Below are positions 6,304-10,721 of a stretch of 10,721 nucleotides of DNA, in pieces (position 1 is the first letter of the stretch; each line of letters starts with the position of its first letter). The notes under the pieces were generated by a model. That model searched no databases. It saw only the letters and a program-made list of their open reading frames with translations, and was not told the DNA's origin. The position numbers and the translations under genes were made by a program. The stretch lies in the NCBI GenBank assembly GCA_900320035.1, contig ONQU01000031.1, forward strand, positions 1-10,721, read 5' to 3'. The stretch is from an uncultured Rhodospirillaceae bacterium (GTDB lineage: Bacteria > Pseudomonadota > Alphaproteobacteria > RF32 > CAG-239).

Positions 6304-9015
6304 TTAATTGAGAAGCATTTGGCGAATATCTTCGGCGGTGAAAATTTCCGGTAAGACCATACCCTCGCGCATCAGTGGTGTGTAGAGAACATAAAACGGT
6401 AAGCCTTTGCGGCCGTAGCGCGCCATATATTGCAGGGTTTGCTCGTTATAATTGGTCCAATCAACGCGGATGAAATCAAGATTATAGTATTTTTGCCAAT
6501 AGGCTAAATTCTTAGGCGTGAGGGTGAAGGCATCGTTATAATGGCAGGTTAAACACCAATCGGCACCGATTTCGAGCAATACCGAGTGCCCCATACTCAA
6601 TTTTTCTTTAATCAGCGAAAGATCTACTTCGGTTTGCCGCAATGCCAGTTGTTGCGCATAGTTCTTTTCATAGGCGCGATTTGTTATCATCACCGCCACT
6701 GTAATTAACAAACCAATTAAAACGACTAAAACGTATTTACCGCGATGCCGTGTTTTAAGTTCAAATTCCATCGGAATGGTCTGTTTGATGCGCCAATCAA
6801 GAAATGCCATATAACGCAGATAAAGTTTAATTAAAAGCGCTGAAAACAGCAATATTCCGGCCAATTTTAGAGTACACCAAATGTCGGTTTGCCGATGAAT
6901 TAGACTCATAAACCAAGCGATTGTCAACCAAATCATAAGCCGAATCAGCCAATTGAGTTTATGCATCCATGCACCCGGTTTAGGTAAAAAGGTTTGTGGT
7001 TCTTTTAAGCATAAAATCAGCAAATATGGCAGACATAATCCCAGAGCTACGGCATATAAAATAACGGCAATATCGGTGCGTGAGCCGGTTAAAGCGAAAC
7101 CGATAGCTGAAGCTAAATATGGTCCGGTGCAAGGCGTGGCGAGTAAAACAATGAGGGTACCGCTGATAATGTCGCGCGTTTGTTGACCGTGAAGTAAGTT
7201 CTCCGGTAAGTGCGTTGCAAATTGCCATTTATCAGCGCATATTACCATAATGACAACCAAAAATAGCATGATAACAAGAAAAGACATGTGCTGATATTGC
7301 ATGCCCCAACCCAAAGCGTAGCCGAGCGTTTTCGCCATAATTAAACCGGTAATAATGATTGTAAATCCGAGAAAAATACCGAAAATAGTCAGCCACAAAG
7401 TGCGTCTGAGTTTTTTGGTGCTGTCTAAAGCGTGGCATAAAGCCGTTATTTTAAACGATAATACCGGAAAAACGCAAGGCATAAAGTTCAGAATTAAGCC
7501 GCCGATAATCGCCATTAAAATTAAACCCCAATTCAGTGTCGGCGCATTAACATCAAAATCTGAAGCCGATTTAGCAAAAAGTTCTTGCCGAATATATTGG
7601 TGATTATTTAAGTTTGCGCTAATAATAAATTCTGAATTAGTTAAGTCATATTTAAGTGGCTCTTGCGGAATAAAACGTACAAAAATTTTATTATCGGCAA
7701 TGCTGATTAACGGTGCAGCAAACAATGTGTAACCATCTTTTTCTTCGAGATAAACATAGAAATGGTGCACATCTTCTGCCGTGGTAAATTCTAAACGCAA
7801 AGATTGTCCGTTGACATCGTTATCAAGCACAAATTTTTGCAAGGACAATTTTTTGGTTTGCGGCAACGGACTTTCGGTTAATGAAACAGCAAAAAAGTTA
7901 TCAAAGCCGTTTTCAAAAAAATCTTCGCCGCTTGGTTTAATGGTTAGTTGCGGCGTTAATATTTGCGTTTCACAAACCTGCAGAGTGTTGCATACGGTTG
8001 CGGTAATGGCGGCCTTAAGTTGCACCGGTGCTGCGACATCTTTCACCCCAATTTTTATCGGCACCAAAAAATCACCGAAATATTTATGATAAGCCGGTAG
8101 AGAGCGGCTGGCAAATGGTACCGGATACAAAATTTCATAATCTTCAATATTTTCGGAAGCGCTTAAATCGATTGTTAGTTTCGGTAAATCTGCCGCCACA
8201 TTATTTGCCAGTATAAAATGCCTTTCATCTGTTAATATATGCACTGCCACCGTCAGTTCTTTTTGACCGTCGATATAATTTTTTCGCGCCAAAAGTTGGG
8301 CGTTAACGTATTTTCCTCGGATAAGCTCAGATACACCCTCTTCCGAAAACAGCGGATTTTTAAGAGCATAGCCGTAAAACAGAAAATCTTTCCAACTGAT
8401 TTTATCCCATGCGTAATTTAATTTATCCAGCGTTGTTGCATTTTGACTTCGCGCTCTTTCAAAATCTTCAATCGCATTTGTTTCATCGTTATTGTGGCTG
8501 TAACTGAGAAATTTTTTAAAGTTATAAACCTTAATAAATTCATCCGGTGCGGTCTCAAAGTATGGAACTTCTGCTTCATGATCATAGTCTTTTTCGCTAT
8601 GCACCGCTTTGTATATATGCGGAACCAACTTTTCCTTTATAATATCATCATACATTGCACGGCCGGCGCGGTAAGCCGTTGCCGCATTGCGTAACCATAC
8701 AACTTTATCTTGCAGATCACGGTCATTATCTTCGGGAAAAAATGGTCGTAATTCAGCAATAAAATCTTCTTGATAAAAGGCGTCTTCGTTAGGATACTTT
8801 TCATAAAAGTAACGCCCGATTTCCCATAATATCATGCCATATTCTTGCGCACTTAGAGATAATGTTTCATCTTGAGAACTTCGTTTAATCCAATCCAGTG
8901 TTACCGGTCCGCTAAAATCTTCCGGCAACGAAGATTGTGACGTTGCTGTGGCAGCGCTATTGAAAACAACAAATAAGCAAACTATATAGCATAATAAACG
9001 TTTAATCATTTTCAT
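6304..9015 (-). CDS. ScsB/DsbD-type membrane protein-disulfide reductase
   Basis: Carries electrons from cytoplasmic thioredoxin through the inner membrane to periplasmic thiol proteins. The 903-residue product has a signal peptide (1-25), an unusual mostly helical region (about 28-245), a periplasmic DsbD-alpha-like domain (about 250-365) with the cysteine pair C342/C348, a second beta-rich domain (about 375-475), an eight-helix DsbD membrane core (about 494-780) with C513 in MPCVFPVLS and C629 in ATPCTGPYL, and a C-terminal thioredoxin domain with the active site CLTC (821-824) and cis-Pro motif GLPFYVLY (871-878). Two periplasmic beta domains before the core match ScsB better than classic DsbD. 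ScsB/DsbD proteins are usually about 570-700 residues, so the extra length is the N-terminal region. The start at 9015 lacks a clear ribosome site; M3 (9009) is an alternative. It is divergent from yqgE. Confidence 0.93.
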   Translation of the reverse strand: MKMIKRLLCYIVCLFVVFNSAATATSQSSLPEDFSGPVTLDWIKRSSQDETLSLSAQEYGMILWEIGRYFYEKYPNEDAFYQEDFIAELRPFFPEDNDRDLQDKVVWLRNAATAYRAGRAMYDDIIKEKLVPHIYKAVHSEKDYDHEAEVPYFETAPDEFIKVYNFKKFLSYSHNNDETNAIEDFERARSQNATTLDKLNYAWDKISWKDFLFYGYALKNPLFSEEGVSELIRGKYVNAQLLARKNYIDGQKELTVAVHILTDERHFILANNVAADLPKLTIDLSASENIEDYEILYPVPFASRSLPAYHKYFGDFLVPIKIGVKDVAAPVQLKAAITATVCNTLQVCETQILTPQLTIKPSGEDFFENGFDNFFAVSLTESPLPQTKKLSLQKFVLDNDVNGQSLRLEFTTAEDVHHFYVYLEEKDGYTLFAAPLISIADNKIFVRFIPQEPLKYDLTNSEFIISANLNNHQYIRQELFAKSASDFDVNAPTLNWGLILMAIIGGLILNFMPCVFPVLSFKITALCHALDSTKKLRRTLWLTIFGIFLGFTIIITGLIMAKTLGYALGWGMQYQHMSFLVIMLFLVVIMVICADKWQFATHLPENLLHGQQTRDIISGTLIVLLATPCTGPYLASAIGFALTGSRTDIAVILYAVALGLCLPYLLILCLKEPQTFLPKPGAWMHKLNWLIRLMIWLTIAWFMSLIHRQTDIWCTLKLAGILLFSALLIKLYLRYMAFLDWRIKQTIPMEFELKTRHRGKYVLVVLIGLLITVAVMITNRAYEKNYAQQLALRQTEVDLSLIKEKLSMGHSVLLEIGADWCLTCHYNDAFTLTPKNLAYWQKYYNLDFIRVDWTNYNEQTLQYMARYGRKGLPFYVLYTPLMREGMVLPEIFTAEDIRQMLLN

Positions 9016-9051
9016 AAAAGTGCAGAATTATCTTTTCTTTTGTTGAAAATA

Positions 9052-9080
9052 ATGGTATCATAAAAATAGTAAAGAAACAA
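9052..9080 (-). promoter_or_regulatory. Candidate promoter of the ScsB/DsbD-type gene
   Basis: On the minus strand TTGTTT (+ 9075-9080), a 17-base spacer and TACCAT (+ 9052-9057), the latter preceded by TGA as in an extended -10. Matches are four of six in each box. It lies about 37 bases upstream of the gene in the 86-base divergent gap. For yqgE on the other strand only a poor candidate is seen (TTGAAA at 9043-9048). Confidence 0.5.
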
Positions 9081-9101
9081 TTATTTTTGTAAAAATGTGC
9101 G

Positions 9102-9677
9102 ATGGATAAGTTTGATGACAGATATGCTTTAACCGGTAAATTTTTGGTGGCAACACCGAAAATTGACAGCGATGATTTTTTTAATCATTCACTGATTTAT
9201 GTATGTTCGCACGGACGCAACGGCGCGATGGGGTTGATTGTTAATAAACGTCTTGATGCCTTTACTTTTTCTGACTTAACTTTTCAATTGCCGGTGCGTA
9301 ATTTTGCCAAACTCAACGAAGTTAGTCTTTATGCCGGCGGACCGCTCGAAAAGGTGCGCGGTATGGTTTTACATTCTACCGATTATTTTCGTGATGGTAC
9401 TGTGGAAATCGGTCATGGCATTGCCGTATCCGCATCATCGGAAATTATTGCCGACATTGCTTTTGATCGCGGACCTTCCGAGAAATTAGTGGCATTGGGT
9501 TACTCCTATTGGGAACCTCATCAACTGGAACAGGAAATTTACAATAATGACTGGTTGGTGGTGGATGCGTATCGTGATTTGCTATTTAATACGCCAGATG
9601 AAGAAAAATGGCAACGAGCGATGGATGAATCTGGCATTAACATGGAACGATTTGTCTCAATTACCGGTCATAGCTGA
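9102..9677 (+). CDS. yqgE: YqgE/AlgH (DUF179) family protein
   Basis: A conserved proteobacterial protein of unknown biochemical role; AlgH was named from alginate regulation in Pseudomonas, but no general function is established. The 191-residue product has the usual length and hallmarks: LTGKFLVATP (10-19), HSLIYVCSHGRNGAMGLIVN (29-48), YAGGP (77-81), the LHSTDY segment (90-95), LGYSYWEPHQLEQEI (132-146), and a C-terminal EEKWQRAMDESGI stretch ending in G-H-S. It is predicted cytosolic, with no signal or membrane segment. No Shine-Dalgarno precedes ATG 9102, but no in-frame alternative exists close upstream and the family N terminus starts here, so the leader may be very short. It is divergent from the ScsB/DsbD-type gene, a pairing I recall from other alphaproteobacteria. 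No terminator separates it from the beta-barrel gene 92 bases downstream, so co-transcription is possible. Confidence 0.95.
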   Translation: MDKFDDRYALTGKFLVATPKIDSDDFFNHSLIYVCSHGRNGAMGLIVNKRLDAFTFSDLTFQLPVRNFAKLNEVSLYAGGPLEKVRGMVLHSTDYFRDGTVEIGHGIAVSASSEIIADIAFDRGPSEKLVALGYSYWEPHQLEQEIYNNDWLVVDAYRDLLFNTPDEEKWQRAMDESGINMERFVSITGHS

Positions 9678-9769
9678 TGCGCTAATAAAAACTTACTCCT
9701 TTTATTTTAACGAAATTTTAGATTTTTTATTTTACCTTAAATTCATTAGAAGATTAAGGGAGTAAAACA

Positions 9770-10306
9770 ATGAAAAAGAACTTATTTTGGTTAGGTGGTG
9801 TCTTTTTGATGTTGGCATCAACCGCAAATGCCGGCGAATATATGCCGTATGTTGGTTTTGACTATATTAACAAAACACCACACGTTAGTGGTAACTATCC
9901 GGATAATTATGATATTGCTAACATCAATGCAGGCATGAAGTTTGTTGATTTAGGTGCTGTCGAATTGTTTGCTGAACGCTCAATGCACGAGAAAAAAAGC
10001 TCAGATAGCGGTACTTCCCGTGGTCGCCTTTATGGCTGGGGAGCCGATGTTTTAGTTAACGGCTGGAATTTTAATGATGGTGCTATTTTGGGCTCGGTCG
10101 GTTATGGTCGGATGTCGGCGAAATTAAAACATGCCGGTCATACACGCAAGGACTCGGAGAATGCTTTGCGCTTGGGGGTAGGTGGGGAAATGAACCCGAC
10201 TCCGGAATGGGGATTACGTGCTATGTTCCGCTATTCTTTGGCTGATGGCGATGCTTATTCTAACTCTAAAGAATTCAGCTTAGGTGCACGCTATTATTTT
10301 TATTAA
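9770..10306 (+). CDS. Small outer-membrane beta-barrel protein
   Basis: A 178-residue exported protein with a clear signal peptide (MKKN start, hydrophobic 5-17, cleavage after ANA at 21). The mature 157 residues alternate polar and hydrophobic positions with many Gly/Tyr, as in YMPYVGFDYI, NINAGMKFV, GRLYGWGADVLV, GAILGSVGYGRM, ALRLGVGGEM, WGLRAMFRYSL and FSLGARYYFY. This fits roughly eight membrane strands of the OmpA-like/opacity porin fold. The protein ends in an aromatic residue (Tyr-Phe-Tyr), as expected for recognition by the BAM insertion machinery. AAGGGAG (9756-9762) sits seven bases before ATG. There is no peptidoglycan-binding OmpA domain, so it is a bare barrel; function (structural, adhesin-like or pore) cannot be told. 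It lies after yqgE and before its own terminator. Confidence 0.9.
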   Translation: MKKNLFWLGGVFLMLASTANAGEYMPYVGFDYINKTPHVSGNYPDNYDIANINAGMKFVDLGAVELFAERSMHEKKSSDSGTSRGRLYGWGADVLVNGWNFNDGAILGSVGYGRMSAKLKHAGHTRKDSENALRLGVGGEMNPTPEWGLRAMFRYSLADGDAYSNSKEFSLGARYYFY

Positions 10307-10329
10307 TAAAGCCAAACATTTAATAAGCT

Positions 10330-10359
10330 AAAAAACTGCTGCTTTGTCAGCAGTTTTTT
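10330..10359. terminator. Terminator after the beta-barrel gene
   Basis: AAAAAACTGCTG (10330-10341) and CAGCAGTTTTTT (10348-10359) form a perfect 12-bp stem with a six-base loop and T-run on the + strand; the leading A tract makes it functional in both directions. It closes the yqgE/beta-barrel region, 23 bases past the barrel stop. Confidence 0.92.
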
Positions 10360-10391
10360 GTGATTTTTTAGCGCATAAAAATTTTTTACCT

Positions 10392-10420
10392 TTGCTTTTT
10401 AGCCATCTTCCGCTTAAAAT
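10392..10420 (+). promoter_or_regulatory. Candidate promoter of the Nudix gene
   Basis: TTGCTT (10392-10397), a 17-base spacer and TAAAAT (10415-10420). The -10 matches five of six, the -35 only three of six. It would start transcription near 10427, directly before the Shine-Dalgarno at 10433-10440. Since a terminator lies just upstream, the Nudix gene needs a promoter in this gap, and this is the best candidate. Confidence 0.5.
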
Positions 10421-10445
10421 CTATGATGTTGCAAAGGAGAATACG

Positions 10446-10721
10446 ATGTCACGTTTTTTTAATAGTATGAAAGATTTTATTCACTGGGAAATTTGGAACC
10501 GCCTTAAAGGCAATAATCAAAATGTGGTCTGTGCGGTAATTATTTATGATCATAAAATTTTAGCGCAAACGGCACAACGTAATGCCGTAATACATACTGA
10601 TGATACACAATACGTTGTTCCCGGCGGTAAAGTCGAACCGGGTGAGAGCTTAAATGCGGCTATGCATCGTGAAATTAAAGAGGAAACGAATTTAAATATT
10701 GATATCATTCAAAAACTTGGC
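10446..10721 (+). CDS. Nudix hydrolase, N-terminal part (runs off window)
   Basis: Start of a Nudix-family hydrolase, enzymes that split nucleoside diphosphates linked to another group, such as oxidised nucleotides or nucleotide sugars. The 92 visible residues include a short Trp-rich N-terminal helix (5-22), a first strand NVVCAVIIYDHKILAQ (26-41), YVVPGGKVEPGES (56-68) and the Nudix box: G61, E67, R75-E76, E79-E80. The box reads G-x5-E-x7-REIKEET-N-L, so the usual Gly before the last hydrophobic position is Asn (N82). The metal-binding glutamates are intact, so activity is expected. A very strong AAAGGAGA (10433-10440) lies five bases before ATG. The substrate cannot be told because the C-terminal part lies outside the window. 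Confidence 0.93.
   Translation, partial: MSRFFNSMKDFIHWEIWNRLKGNNQNVVCAVIIYDHKILAQTAQRNAVIHTDDTQYVVPGGKVEPGESLNAAMHREIKEETNLNIDIIQKLG

Overview
The window looks like chromosomal DNA from an AT-rich alphaproteobacterium, probably an uncultured, possibly host-associated lineage; this placement is inference. It rests on three things: a primary sigma-70 of alphaproteobacterial type with conserved regions 2 to 4, an L10 (rplJ) leader carrying the CGCAGACGG-type motif that I recall from alphaproteobacteria, and a large ScsB/DsbD-type protein divergent from a YqgE/AlgH gene. Several promoters are close to TTGACA-17-TATAAT consensus. No mobile element, CRISPR array, tRNA or rRNA was recognised.

Layout. 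Bases 1-60 hold the tail of an unidentified upstream unit ending in a strong + strand terminator. Bases 74-261 hold a REP-like repeat with a chain of four imperfect hairpins. rplQ (L17) lies on the minus strand (359-817) with its own terminator. About 500 non-coding bases follow, ending in a perfect-consensus promoter for rpoD on the + strand (1352-3442, then a terminator). Next on the + strand is an exported protein of unknown function (3592-4872) with a possible papain-like Cys/His pair and an Arg-rich tail. It converges on rplL through a shared bidirectional terminator. rplJ-rplL lie on the minus strand (5974 down to 4942) behind an L10 autoregulatory leader and a near-consensus promoter at 6227-6255. 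The ScsB/DsbD-type gene (6304-9015, minus) is divergent from yqgE (9102-9677, +). A small outer-membrane beta-barrel protein (9770-10306) with a terminator follows, and the start of a Nudix hydrolase (10446 onward) runs off the right edge.

How the genes work together. rplQ, rpoD and rplJL are core transcription/translation genes, and each is separated from its classical neighbours: rplQ from rpoA, rpoD from dnaG, rplJL from rplKA and rpoBC. Each seems to be its own transcription unit. The right half is mostly envelope-related: periplasmic thiol reduction (ScsB/DsbD), an exported hypothetical protein and an outer-membrane barrel, plus YqgE and Nudix housekeeping-type genes.

The items most worth attention are the broken-up core operons, the exported Cys/His protein, the roughly 220-residue N-terminal extension on the DsbD-type protein, the hairpin chain at the left edge, and the acidic insert in sigma-70. 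I see no clear case for a wholly new multi-gene system.
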